Of a DNA stretch of 24,877 bases, positions 1 through 6,176 are shown piece by piece. Location of the stretch: positions 1 to 24,877 of IMG/VR virus record IMGVR_UViG_3300032046_000209. The stretch is one strand, 5' to 3'. A model generated the notes under the pieces. That model was not told the origin of the DNA and searched no databases. It worked only from the letters and a program-made list of their open reading frames with translations. Position 1 is the stretch's first letter. The number at the start of each line of letters is the position of its first letter. The DNA is from a virus. The position numbers and the translations under genes were made by a program.

Positions 1-1
1 T

Positions 2-148
2 GGACTCCGGGGACAGGCGAATGCAACAATGGTTATATTCTGTCTGAAAAACAATTATAAGTGGGTTGATAAACAGGAATTTGAGGGTAAGATTCAGCAT
101 GATCCTTTCCTTGATCTCCTGAAGAAGGCAAATATTATTGATGACTAA
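2..148 (+). CDS. Probable terminase small subunit, C-terminal end only (5' partial)
   Basis: An open frame enters from the left edge and ends with TAA at 146-148, leaving 48 residues. The visible part reads ANATMVIFCLKNNYKW, then VDKQEFEG, then DPFLDLLK. From memory of the family, the pattern 'N-x-T-M-x-I-F-x-L-K-N' followed by an aromatic residue and 'DKQE' is common near the C-terminus of small terminase subunits with an N-terminal helix-turn-helix. That protein recognises the phage DNA and hands it to the large subunit. The large terminase begins at 2072, which fits, although small and large subunits are usually adjacent and here seven or eight small genes lie between them. The N-terminal DNA-binding part is outside the window, so the call rests on about 30 residues and context. 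Confidence 0.55.
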   Translation, partial: GLRGQANATMVIFCLKNNYKWVDKQEFEGKIQHDPFLDLLKKANIIDD

Positions 149-160
149 TTAAAAACTAAA
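146..160 (+). promoter_or_regulatory. A-rich translation leader, copy 1 (TAATTAAAAACTAAA)
   Basis: This 15-base sequence starts with a stop codon TAA and lies 4 bases before the ATG of the MGAP gene at 165. An identical copy (14644-14658) stands before the decoration gene. It likely acts as an A-rich ribosome-loading site in a genome with few Shine-Dalgarno sites. Confidence 0.4.
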
Positions 161-164
161 TGAC

Positions 165-380
165 ATGGGCGCACCAAGAGGAAATAAAAATGCGGCGGGC
201 AAGCGAGGAACGTCAAGGGGGGCAAAAAGGTTTTTGAATAATGCTTCAAAAATCTCACAACATTACGCATCAAATTCAGTATCAACCGGGGCGAAAATAC
301 ATCTCGGGACATTGGCCGGGAGGAAACAGTCAGGGTTGAAGGCTAAAAATGCCCGGTGGCTGAAAAGATTCAAAAAGTAA
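165..380 (+). CDS. MGAP-box small basic protein 1 (71 aa)
   Basis: First of seven tandem genes sharing the start MGAPxGN[K/R]NAxG. The protein has 18 Lys/Arg and no Asp or Glu, so it should bind nucleic acid or another acidic partner. Residues 1-14 are the conserved box. Residues 16-29 (TSRGAKRFLNNASK) recur almost intact in the C-terminal half of the protein at 1669 and in reduced form in the one at 900. The C-terminus (ARWLKRFKK) is again basic with spaced hydrophobics. There is no signal peptide, membrane segment or Cys. The start is A-rich (leader TAATTAAAAACTAAA at 146-160) with no Shine-Dalgarno site. The preceding stop is 16 bases upstream. A similar 'GAPKGNKNA' sequence is known to me from the N-termini of phage small terminase subunits; function here is unknown. 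Confidence 0.75.
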   Translation: MGAPRGNKNAAGKRGTSRGAKRFLNNASKISQHYASNSVSTGAKIHLGTLAGRKQSGLKAKNARWLKRFKK

Positions 381-391
381 AAATCAATATC

Positions 392-508
392 ATGGCAAAG
401 AAAAAAGAAAAAACGTCAAAAGAGCCAAAGGCAAAGGGCGGAAAAAAAATTAAGGTCAAAGGTTTGATATTCAAAGGCAAGTGGCCAAAAAAGGATTCAA
501 AGGGATAA
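392..508 (+). CDS. Lys-rich micro-protein within the MGAP array (38 aa)
   Basis: A short frame reading MAKKKEKTSKEP... and ending ...GKWPKKDSKG. About 40% of its residues are Lys, with no Arg. It lacks the MGAP box, so it is not a paralogue of its neighbours, yet it shares their basic character. It starts 11 bases after the previous stop, and its start context (AAAATCAATATCATGG) resembles those of the MGAP genes at 900 and 1066 (AAAATCATGG). Its stop lies 10 bases before the next MGAP gene, whose Shine-Dalgarno site (AAGGAGG) overlaps the stop. It is probably a real coupled gene, because otherwise this stretch would be the only sizeable hole in a very compact array. The composition is too simple to assign a family. 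Confidence 0.55.
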   Translation: MAKKKEKTSKEPKAKGGKKIKVKGLIFKGKWPKKDSKG

Positions 509-518
509 GGAGGTAATT

Positions 519-707
519 ATGGGAGCACCAATAGGAAATAAAAATGCGTCAGGGAAGCGACATTCAAGTTTCAAAAATGTTGGGGCGAAACTGAAAAACA
601 GGGCAGAATTTCGTAAACGCATGGCGTTGTTACAGTTTCACACCCGGGCAATCAGAAAAACAATGTTCTCACCAAGTTATATTAATAAATTATCAGGGAG
701 AAAATAA
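519..707 (+). CDS. MGAP-box small basic protein 2 (62 aa)
   Basis: Opens with MGAPIGNKNASGKR, then an amphipathic basic tail with one acidic residue (a Glu) against 16 Lys/Arg. The stretch from about residue 23 to 48 (KLKNRAEFRKRMALLQFHTRAIRK) could form a long basic helix. It has a textbook Shine-Dalgarno site, AAGGAGG ending 6 bases before ATG, unlike the A-rich starts of its upstream neighbours. Its stop TAA at 705-707 shares its last A with the ATG of the next gene, so the two are translationally coupled. There is no recognisable domain beyond the box. Function is unknown; binding to nucleic acid is inferred from charge only. Confidence 0.7.
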   Translation: MGAPIGNKNASGKRHSSFKNVGAKLKNRAEFRKRMALLQFHTRAIRKTMFSPSYINKLSGRK

Positions 708-886
708 TGGGAGCGCCAAGAGGGAACAAAAACGCATTAGGCAAACACCGGAGGCGGTCAACGTATCTCGGCAAGGGCGGAAAACTCTTGCATTCAACGA
801 CATACAAAGGTCAGTTGAAAGTGATTGCGGCATATACCCGCAAGATGCAAAAGTTGTATGGCAGGGATCGGAATAGTAATTCATAA
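707..886 (+). CDS. MGAP-box small basic protein 3 (59 aa)
   Basis: Start MGAPRGNKNALGKHRRR, 15 Lys/Arg and one Asp in 59 residues. The ATG at 707-709 overlaps the previous stop by one base (TAATG), with GGAG a few bases upstream. The tail after the box has a small Gly/Lys turn (GKGGK) and a possible helix (QLKVIAAYTRKMQKLY), and ends in a polar NSNS. It differs completely in tail sequence from the genes on either side, while the first 13 residues agree with them. A reverse-strand frame over the same bases lacks any ribosome-site or family support, and the box conservation decides in favour of the + strand. Confidence 0.7.
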   Translation: MGAPRGNKNALGKHRRRSTYLGKGGKLLHSTTYKGQLKVIAAYTRKMQKLYGRDRNSNS

Positions 887-899
887 AAATTGAAAAATC

Positions 900-1061
900 A
901 TGGGAGCACCAAAAGGAAACAGGAACGCAGCCGGAAAGAGAAGCGGGGTATCAAAAGGAGCATTGAAATACTTGGGATTAAGGGCGTATAAGACGACAAA
1001 TCTCAGGATAGCATCTCAAAAAAGAGCAATGAAAAAAAAGTGGTCATATCTTAATAAATAA
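900..1061 (+). CDS. MGAP-box small basic protein 4 (53 aa)
   Basis: Start MGAPKGNRNAAGKRSG, 15 Lys/Arg and no acidic residue in 53 residues, the shortest of the family. Residues 17-25 (VSKGALKYL) match the second motif of the proteins at 165 (TSRGAKRFL) and 1669 (TSMGARKFL), making it the closest tail relative of the first gene. The end AMKKKWSYLNK is basic with an aromatic pair. The start context is the A-rich AAAAATCATGG without Shine-Dalgarno. It starts 13 bases after the previous stop and ends 4 bases before the next start. Function is unknown. Confidence 0.7.
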   Translation: MGAPKGNRNAAGKRSGVSKGALKYLGLRAYKTTNLRIASQKRAMKKKWSYLNK

Positions 1062-1065
1062 AATC

Positions 1066-1458
1066 ATGGGAGCACCAAAAGGAAACAGGAACGCCGCCGG
1101 GAGGCATAATATGTCGGGCGGATACAGGAGAACAAATTCAAGTGGAGGCACTAATTTCAATGCCGGGACGGCAAGATGGAGGAGAATAGAACAGCCATTG
1201 AATAAATGGCAAAAAAGGGGAAGGCTGAGACAACAACTTGATCCTTATGAAGCATCCGGGAAAGGTGTTTGGCTGAATGAGCAGGCGAAAAAGACAGCCG
1301 GGCAATTGCGTAATGATATTCAGAGGGGAATAAAGATACAAACAAGAGGTGGAAAGATGGTCAGTCGGGGATTCAAACAGCGCACAAGAATAAAAAGTGG
1401 CCTTATGAAAACTAAGCAACGTCAACAAATTAACAGCCGAAGGGCGTATGGAGGATAG
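1066..1458 (+). CDS. MGAP-box basic protein 5, longest member (130 aa)
   Basis: Start MGAPKGNRNAAGRHNMSGG. The box DNA is almost identical to that of the gene at 900 for about 30 bases, then diverges. Residues 12-18 (GRHNMSG) resemble GKHNLTG in the protein at 1669, so these two form a second tail subgroup. The remainder is Gln/Arg/Lys-rich with only five acidic residues; two probable helices lie around LNKWQKRGRLRQQL and NEQAKKTAGQLRNDIQRG. It has a good A-rich start (AAATCATGG) 4 bases after the previous stop. Reverse-strand frames of 62 and 115 residues overlap it but have no family or start support. Function is unknown. Confidence 0.75.
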   Translation: MGAPKGNRNAAGRHNMSGGYRRTNSSGGTNFNAGTARWRRIEQPLNKWQKRGRLRQQLDPYEASGKGVWLNEQAKKTAGQLRNDIQRGIKIQTRGGKMVSRGFKQRTRIKSGLMKTKQRQQINSRRAYGG

Positions 1459-1462
1459 TATT

Positions 1463-1666
1463 ATGGGAGCACCAATGGGGAACAAGAATGCGTCAGGATC
1501 GCATCAGAAGGGTTGGTATAAGAGTTCCAACACTCACCACAACCTGAGAAGGCTGAGATCGCCTGAAGCAACGTGGACATTTCATGAGAAGCGCATGGCT
1601 CACCGGGCGAACAGAGCGCCAAAAGGGCAAAGTAATATCATTAAAAAATTCTTTGGAGGAAATTAA
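1463..1666 (+). CDS. MGAP-box small basic protein 6 (67 aa)
   Basis: MGAPMGNKNASGSHQKG starts at 1463. An in-frame ATG at 1448 would add five residues but overlaps the previous gene, and GGAGG at 1450-1454 lies at the right distance from 1463, so 1463 is chosen. The protein is rich in His (five) as well as Lys/Arg, with only two acidic residues. The tail reads KSSNTHHNLRRLRSPE and ends NIIKKFFGGN. The box departs from the other six at position 13, where Ser replaces Lys/Arg. The next gene follows after 2 bases with its own Shine-Dalgarno site. Function is unknown. Confidence 0.7.
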   Translation: MGAPMGNKNASGSHQKGWYKSSNTHHNLRRLRSPEATWTFHEKRMAHRANRAPKGQSNIIKKFFGGN

Positions 1667-1668
1667 CT

Positions 1669-1965
1669 ATGGGAGCACCGCACGGAAACAGAAATGCAGC
1701 CGGGAAACACAACCTCACCGGGGCACACAAGGGAGCAGCGCAGAAGCGTTGGAACTCAGGAGTGAAGAATGCTCAACAATGGATCAGGGACAACTCAGTA
1801 TCTCAGCCGGGGAGATATGCTTGGAGCACACCAAAACCAAGGTCAACATCCATGGGGGCAAGGAAATTTCTCCAACAGACGAGCGCCAAAGTTAGGGTGA
1901 AGCGGATCAAAACTGTTATGGGCAAGCGCCCTGAATTATTCAGGAAACTCCTATCAAAAGAATAG
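1669..1965 (+). CDS. MGAP-box basic protein 7, contains the second shared motif (98 aa)
   Basis: Last gene of the array. MGAPHGNRNAAGKHNLTGAHKGAAQKRW opens it. Residues 60-74 (TSMGARKFLQQTSAK) then repeat motif 2 of the first protein (TSRGAKRFLNNASK at its residues 16-29). In the first protein that motif sits right after the box, whereas here it follows a 45-residue insertion with two Trp (AQQWIRD, RYAWSTPK). This looks like modular rearrangement. Three acidic residues are present against many Lys/Arg. The Shine-Dalgarno site GGAGGAAATTAACT precedes the ATG. A different frame (1584-1895) crosses this gene but lacks the box. Function is unknown; the next gene is the large terminase. Confidence 0.75.
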   Translation: MGAPHGNRNAAGKHNLTGAHKGAAQKRWNSGVKNAQQWIRDNSVSQPGRYAWSTPKPRSTSMGARKFLQQTSAKVRVKRIKTVMGKRPELFRKLLSKE

Positions 1966-2071
1966 CATTGAAATACACAGCCGCCATGATACGTTCTTTT
2001 CATTTAGAACCTTTTTTCCATTTCAGGTTTGAGCATTTCCGATATTACAGTCATGGCGGCTACAATTTTAT
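1966..2071. other. Non-coding gap between MGAP array and large terminase
   Basis: 106 bases without a convincing gene. It contains the 11-bp inverted repeat (separate entry), a weak 5-bp hairpin (GTTCT 1993-1997 with AGAAC 2006-2010) followed by CTTTTTTCC, and no Bacteroidota-type promoter pair. Phage packaging sites often lie near the terminase genes, so this is the best candidate in the window for a packaging or regulatory site. Confidence 0.35.
1979..2061. repeat. Perfect 11-bp inverted repeat flanking a 61-base spacer, upstream of the large terminase gene
   Basis: AGCCGCCATGA at 1979-1989 is the exact reverse complement of TCATGGCGGCT at 2051-2061. The 61-base spacer is pyrimidine-rich on this strand. 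The right arm ends 10 bases before the terminase ATG at 2072, and no convincing gene occupies 1966-2071. It could fold in the mRNA as a long-loop hairpin in front of the terminase start, or act as a DNA site such as a packaging or protein-binding site. The function is inferred; only the repeat is seen. Confidence 0.55.
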
Positions 2072-3592
2072 ATGTCAGAGAAAGGCCGCATAAAATTACT
2101 CGAGCGTTGGGAGCGGGATTGGAATCTCTTTGCAACCGAGGCGCTGAATGTTCGGCTTGATCCTGAGCAACAGGAGATATTGGCGGCTGTTCAGACACAA
2201 AAGATGGTTGCGGTGGCTTCCGGGACAGCAAGAGGAAAGGATTATGTTGCGGCAGTTGCCGCACTTTGTTTTATGTACCTCACACCAAAATGGGGCAGAA
2301 AATCGGGAGCACTGATTGAGAATACAAAAGTTGCAATGACAGCGCCAACAGGGAGGCAAGTTTCAAATATTATGTACCCGGAAATAGTCAGATTATTCCG
2401 TAATGCTTCAATCCCTCTCTCCGGGCGTCTCGTCTCAAATGACATCCGAACTGAATATGAAGAATGGTTCTTAACAGGGTTCAAGGCTGATGATTATAAT
2501 ATAGAGGCTTGGACAGGATTCCATGCCGTCAATACAATGTTCATAGTTACAGAGGCTTCCGGGATCAGCGAATTAGTTTGGGATGCCATTGAAGGAAACT
2601 TGCAATCGAATTCAAAAATATTGATCGTATTTAACCCGAATAACATGGTCGGCTATGCGGCCAAGGCAATGCGCTCCTCCCGTTGGAAGTCTTTCCGGTT
2701 GGATGATCTGACAGCGCCAAATGTTCTTCAGAAGAAAAAAATATTTCCCGGGCAGGTAGATTATGAATGGGTCAAGGATAAGGTTGAAACTTGGTGTGCT
2801 CCCATACAGGAGGATGACTTCAGGGATGACAAGGGAGATTTTGAGTGGGAAGGTGGTTTATTTCGTCCCAATGACCTTTTCAGGGTCAAGGTAAGGGGAA
2901 TGTTCCCGGAAGTATCTGAGGACGTCCTGATCCCTTATTTATGGATCGAGGCGGCAAATCAAAGATGGGCAGAGAGAAGGCTTGATAATCTCAAGGGTTA
3001 TCGCCGGATCGGGGTTGATGTGGCCGGGATGGGACGGGACAGTTCAGTTCTTTGCCATAGGTTCACAGATTTTGTCCTGAAATTTGAAGCGCATCAGTCG
3101 GGAGGAGAAGCGGATCACATGAAAATCGCCGGGATGGTTCATAATTATCTCCATAAGTCAAAGGAGGCCGTTGCAATGATTGACACAATCGGGGAAGGGG
3201 CGGGAGTATTCTCGAGGCTTCAGGAACTCAATATGAGCAATGCCTTCAGTTGTAAGTATAGCGAGTCGGCTCAATACTTAAATGACTATACCGGGGAATA
3301 TGAGTTTGTAAATATGAAGGCATATCTTTATTGGGCAGTCAGGGATTGGCTCAACCCGGCATTTGGGTCAGAGGCTTGTCTCCCCCCTCTCCCGGAACTT
3401 ATTGCCGAAGCCATTGAGATCAAATATGCCTTTCAGAGCAGCGGCAAGATAATAATTGAGCCAAAAGAGAAAACAAAGGAACGTCTTGGGCGCTCCCCGG
3501 ACTTCTTTGATGCTCTTGCAAATACGTTTTATCCCGTTGAGGCATTGAAGAAAGGGATGAAAATAACAGAACTGAGTGGAATGTTACCGTAA
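2072..3592 (+). CDS. terL: Terminase large subunit (506 aa)
   Basis: The packaging motor's ATPase and nuclease. It drives DNA into the prohead through the portal and cuts the concatemer. Length is normal for the family. The ATPase half has a degenerate Walker A, A49-S-G-T-A-R-G-K-D57, where GKD replaces the usual GK[S/T]. The hydrophobic Walker B strand reads FIVTE (157-161), with Thr where Asp is usual before the catalytic Glu161, followed by ASGIS and the coupling segment IVFNPNN. The nuclease half starts with the RNase-H-fold strand GVDVAGMGRD (D316). D371 (AMIDTIGEG) and D477/D480 (SPDFFDAL) are the other probable metal ligands. The start at 2072 has no Shine-Dalgarno site, in keeping with Bacteroidota starts. 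The portal follows after 18 bases. Confidence 0.92.
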   Translation: MSEKGRIKLLERWERDWNLFATEALNVRLDPEQQEILAAVQTQKMVAVASGTARGKDYVAAVAALCFMYLTPKWGRKSGALIENTKVAMTAPTGRQVSNIMYPEIVRLFRNASIPLSGRLVSNDIRTEYEEWFLTGFKADDYNIEAWTGFHAVNTMFIVTEASGISELVWDAIEGNLQSNSKILIVFNPNNMVGYAAKAMRSSRWKSFRLDDLTAPNVLQKKKIFPGQVDYEWVKDKVETWCAPIQEDDFRDDKGDFEWEGGLFRPNDLFRVKVRGMFPEVSEDVLIPYLWIEAANQRWAERRLDNLKGYRRIGVDVAGMGRDSSVLCHRFTDFVLKFEAHQSGGEADHMKIAGMVHNYLHKSKEAVAMIDTIGEGAGVFSRLQELNMSNAFSCKYSESAQYLNDYTGEYEFVNMKAYLYWAVRDWLNPAFGSEACLPPLPELIAEAIEIKYAFQSSGKIIIEPKEKTKERLGRSPDFFDALANTFYPVEALKKGMKITELSGMLP

Positions 3593-3610
3593 TTTAATAA
3601 ATTTGCAGTC

Positions 3611-5155
3611 ATGGACATAATCAAATTGACAGAACTCATTGCGGGCAATGACTTCGCCAAGATACAGGTTGCCTTCACAAGCGCCAAGCCAAAATTCAAG
3701 GTCGAACAGCCGGAGGCGATCAAGCAATATAAGACATCCGAGCATGATATTTTTGACACGACAAAAAGGGCGGATAAGACAATCAAGAAAGACACAGGGA
3801 CAACAAACGAGGCGGGAGAGCCTGTTCTTGCAACAGCATCAGTTCCGGTTGCCCGGGTTGGAATGCCATTTCAAAAACTGATTGTTGACCGCCGGGTTGG
3901 ATTCATGCTCTCTGATCCTATTCAGACAAAAGTTGAGGACGGGGATGATAGCACACAGGAGAAGGAACTTGTGAAGCTGATCAATCGCATTCAGAATGAG
4001 AACAAAATGGATTACAAGAATAAAGAGATCGCCCGGAGAATGATGAGCGAAATGGAGTCTTGTGAGATATGGTATTTTGTTCCAAATGAGAACCCGTCAA
4101 TTGAAGCCAAGTTCATCCTGAAAGTAAAAGTGGCCTCTCCTGATCTCGGGGACAGTTTGTATCCGATGTTTGATGCAACAGGAGATATGATTGCCTTTGC
4201 CCGGAGTTATAAAGTAAGTGAAGAAGGGAAGGACATTGAGCACTTTGATATTTACCTCGCCGAATCGGAATATTATTGGATAATGGATGCTTCGGGGAAG
4301 TGGGTTCTCGATCCTCTGATAACGCCAAACCCGAAACCAAATCAGGTCAAGAAAATCATGGTTATCTATTATTCACAGCTTTATCCCGAATGGGCGGATG
4401 TTCAAACAATGATCTCAAGGCTCGAAACAATTGTTTCAAATCATGCCGATGTGAATGATTATTTTGGCTCTCCAATACTGACAGTTATCGGGGAATTGGC
4501 CGGGTATGCTCAGAAGGGTGAAACAGGCAAGATATTACAACTCACTCAGGGATCACAGGCCAATTATCTCGCACTTGCAACAGAGCCTATGTCAATACGT
4601 ATGGAGCAGGAGAACCTTGAGGGGTATATTTATGCAATGAGTCAGACGCCGAATATCACATTTGATCAGATGAAGGGACTCGGAGCACTCTCCGGGGTCG
4701 CACTGAAATTACTGTTCATGGATGCTCACATGGCGGTGAAGAACAAGGAGGAGACGTTTGGCTTGGGACTGCAAAGGAGGCTGAACTTATTGAAGGCTTC
4801 CGCCGGGATGGTTGTCAACACTTCACTTGCAAAGATCGCCGAGGTAACACAACTCAAACCATTATTAACGCCATTTCTTCCGCAAAATATCACCGAGTCA
4901 ATTGATAATATCGCCGCTTCAATCAATGCCGGAATCATGTCAAAAGAGACAGCGCTTGAAAATCACCCGATGATAGTTGATGTTGAGAGCGAACTTGAAA
5001 GATTGGCAAAGGATCAGGAGGAGGCAATGACGGCAATGCAAACACAGGCCGGATTAGAGCAGGGAGCAGGATTTCAGGGCGGGGAGACAGGAGCAACGAA
5101 TGAGCAGGGAGGCTCGCAAACCCCGGCGGAAGCAGGAGCACAAACAGGAGAATAA
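3611..5155 (+). CDS. Portal protein, SPP1 gp6-like (514 aa)
   Basis: It forms the dodecameric ring at one capsid vertex through which the terminase pumps DNA and to which the neck attaches. Length and order (directly after the large terminase) fit. Residues 79-100 (PVARVGMPFQKLIVDRRVGFML) match the characteristic early helix of SPP1-gp6-type portals as I know them. The long helical, Gln/Glu-rich region around residues 335-450 and a low-complexity Gly/Glu/Ala/Thr tail (from about residue 465) are also typical. Part of the central domain is acidic. The start is the first ATG, 18 bases after the terminase stop. A TAAATTTG sequence just upstream looks promoter-like but has no partner -33 box. Confidence 0.9.
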   Translation: MDIIKLTELIAGNDFAKIQVAFTSAKPKFKVEQPEAIKQYKTSEHDIFDTTKRADKTIKKDTGTTNEAGEPVLATASVPVARVGMPFQKLIVDRRVGFMLSDPIQTKVEDGDDSTQEKELVKLINRIQNENKMDYKNKEIARRMMSEMESCEIWYFVPNENPSIEAKFILKVKVASPDLGDSLYPMFDATGDMIAFARSYKVSEEGKDIEHFDIYLAESEYYWIMDASGKWVLDPLITPNPKPNQVKKIMVIYYSQLYPEWADVQTMISRLETIVSNHADVNDYFGSPILTVIGELAGYAQKGETGKILQLTQGSQANYLALATEPMSIRMEQENLEGYIYAMSQTPNITFDQMKGLGALSGVALKLLFMDAHMAVKNKEETFGLGLQRRLNLLKASAGMVVNTSLAKIAEVTQLKPLLTPFLPQNITESIDNIAASINAGIMSKETALENHPMIVDVESELERLAKDQEEAMTAMQTQAGLEQGAGFQGGETGATNEQGGSQTPAEAGAQTGE

Positions 5156-5183
5156 AATAGTTACTCACTAAAAACAACAACGA

Positions 5184-6176
5184 ATGATCAGAATTTTATC
5201 TATTACACCAAGCGTCACTGATGCCTGTTCCTTTTACAGGAGCGGCGGCATCTTCCCTCATTTGGAAAAAATGATTGACAACCTTGTTGTTCATCATGTT
5301 CAATGGGACAGGACATTACTACATTGGCAAGAGTTGATCCGCTATGATCTTGTCTATATGCAAAGGCCATTTGAAAGTCAGGCTGTATCTCTTTCAAAAT
5401 ACCTGAAGAATTTACGGATTCCCCTTTGGGTTGATTTTGATGACAATCTTTTGGCTCTCACTCCTGATAACGAAAAATACAGGCTTTATGATGATAAGGT
5501 CAGGGAATATATTGTTCAGGTAATGCAAAACGCAGATGTTGTTACAGTTACAACGGCGGAACTTCAGAGACAGTTTCAGCAATACAACAAAGATGTCCGG
5601 GTGATACCGAATGCGTTCAATGATTTCATCTTCAAAGAGCGGATGATCCGCCCGGGAAGGGCGCAGATGATCATGTGGCGAGGAGGAAATTCCCATATCA
5701 AAGATGTCATGTTGTTCACCGAGGTATTTGAGAAGGCTATGGCTGAATACAAAGATTGGCATTTCTTGTTCATGGGTATGGAGACATGGTTCTTGAACGG
5801 ATCAATGAATCTTTATGAATGGCCTGCCAAAGATGTGATCCATTATTTCACGAATGTCAAGGAGATTCTTCCGGCTCTCCTGACTGTTCCTTTGAATGAT
5901 ACAATATTTAACCGTTGCAAGAGTAACATAGCATATATCGAGGCATCTTATTTTGGTGCAATGACTCTTGCGCCCGCATGGGAGGAATGGAAAGATTTGC
6001 CCGGGATTCTTACTTATACCGATCCGGCTTCCTTCCTTGAGGGGATCAGGACGGTTGCAGCCGTGCGTATCAATCCCGCTGAACAGGGATTGCTCGCATG
6101 GAATTATGTCAGGGAGAACCTTGGTCTGAAGAAGATCAACGTCAAGAGGATCGAACTCATAAACGAACTTTTATGA
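5184..6176 (+). CDS. GT-B-type glycosyltransferase (GT4-like, 330 aa)
   Basis: First gene of the carbohydrate island. It probably moves a sugar from a nucleotide donor to an acceptor in the cytoplasm. The N-terminus ILSITPSVTDACSFYR followed by GGIFPHLEK is typical of group-1 glycosyltransferases that start by locating a donor-acceptor cleft. WVDFDDN (82-88) is the acidic loop often seen in this group. The domain junction contains ADVVTVTT, then VIPNAFND, which is the classic link into the donor-binding Rossmann domain. At 330 residues it is somewhat short for a GT-B protein (usually 350-400), so the C-terminal domain may be compact. The stop overlaps the next ATG (ATGA). Donor and acceptor cannot be read from the sequence. 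Confidence 0.8.
   Translation: MIRILSITPSVTDACSFYRSGGIFPHLEKMIDNLVVHHVQWDRTLLHWQELIRYDLVYMQRPFESQAVSLSKYLKNLRIPLWVDFDDNLLALTPDNEKYRLYDDKVREYIVQVMQNADVVTVTTAELQRQFQQYNKDVRVIPNAFNDFIFKERMIRPGRAQMIMWRGGNSHIKDVMLFTEVFEKAMAEYKDWHFLFMGMETWFLNGSMNLYEWPAKDVIHYFTNVKEILPALLTVPLNDTIFNRCKSNIAYIEASYFGAMTLAPAWEEWKDLPGILTYTDPASFLEGIRTVAAVRINPAEQGLLAWNYVRENLGLKKINVKRIELINELL

Larger units (their letters stand above)
165..1965 (+). repeat. Tandem array of seven MGAP-box paralogues with conserved heads and variable tails
   Basis: Seven start regions, about 39 bases each, begin at 165, 519, 707, 900, 1066, 1463 and 1669. They encode MGAPxGN[K/R]NA[A/S/L]G. Their DNA differs mostly at third codon positions (GCA/GCG/GCC, AAC/AAT, GGA/GGG), so selection on the peptide, not recent DNA copying, keeps them alike. 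Spacing between units is irregular (166 to 397 bases) and the intervening DNA is coding. Confidence 0.8.

Noticed and set aside
1138-1485. 115-residue reverse-strand frame across the MGAP array
   Set aside because: Overlaps two genes with conserved starts; Pro/Leu/Ser-rich composition typical of antisense reading.
1584-1895. 103-residue + strand frame overlapping the last two MGAP genes
   Set aside because: Lacks the conserved box and a ribosome site; the two MGAP frames cover the same DNA with better evidence.
165-1965. CRISPR-like or diversity-generating (template/variable repeat) reading of the array
   Set aside because: Repeats are coding starts with irregular spacing and synonymous differences; there is no reverse transcriptase or template repeat in the window, and no short palindromic repeat-spacer pattern.
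1993-2018. Possible weak terminator: GTTCT / AGAAC hairpin followed by CTTTTTTCC
   Set aside because: The stem has only five pairs with an 8-base loop, too weak to claim as a separate feature.
1986-2093. A 35-residue + strand frame in the gap before the large terminase (starts MIRSFHLEPFF)
   Set aside because: Its start lies in the left arm of the inverted repeat, composition (Phe/His-rich) is unlike neighbours, it overlaps the terminase by 22 bases and has no ribosome site.
3598-3605. TAAATTTG before the portal gene, matching the -7 promoter pattern
   Set aside because: No TTTG or TTG about 20 bases upstream, and transcription would start at or after the ATG.
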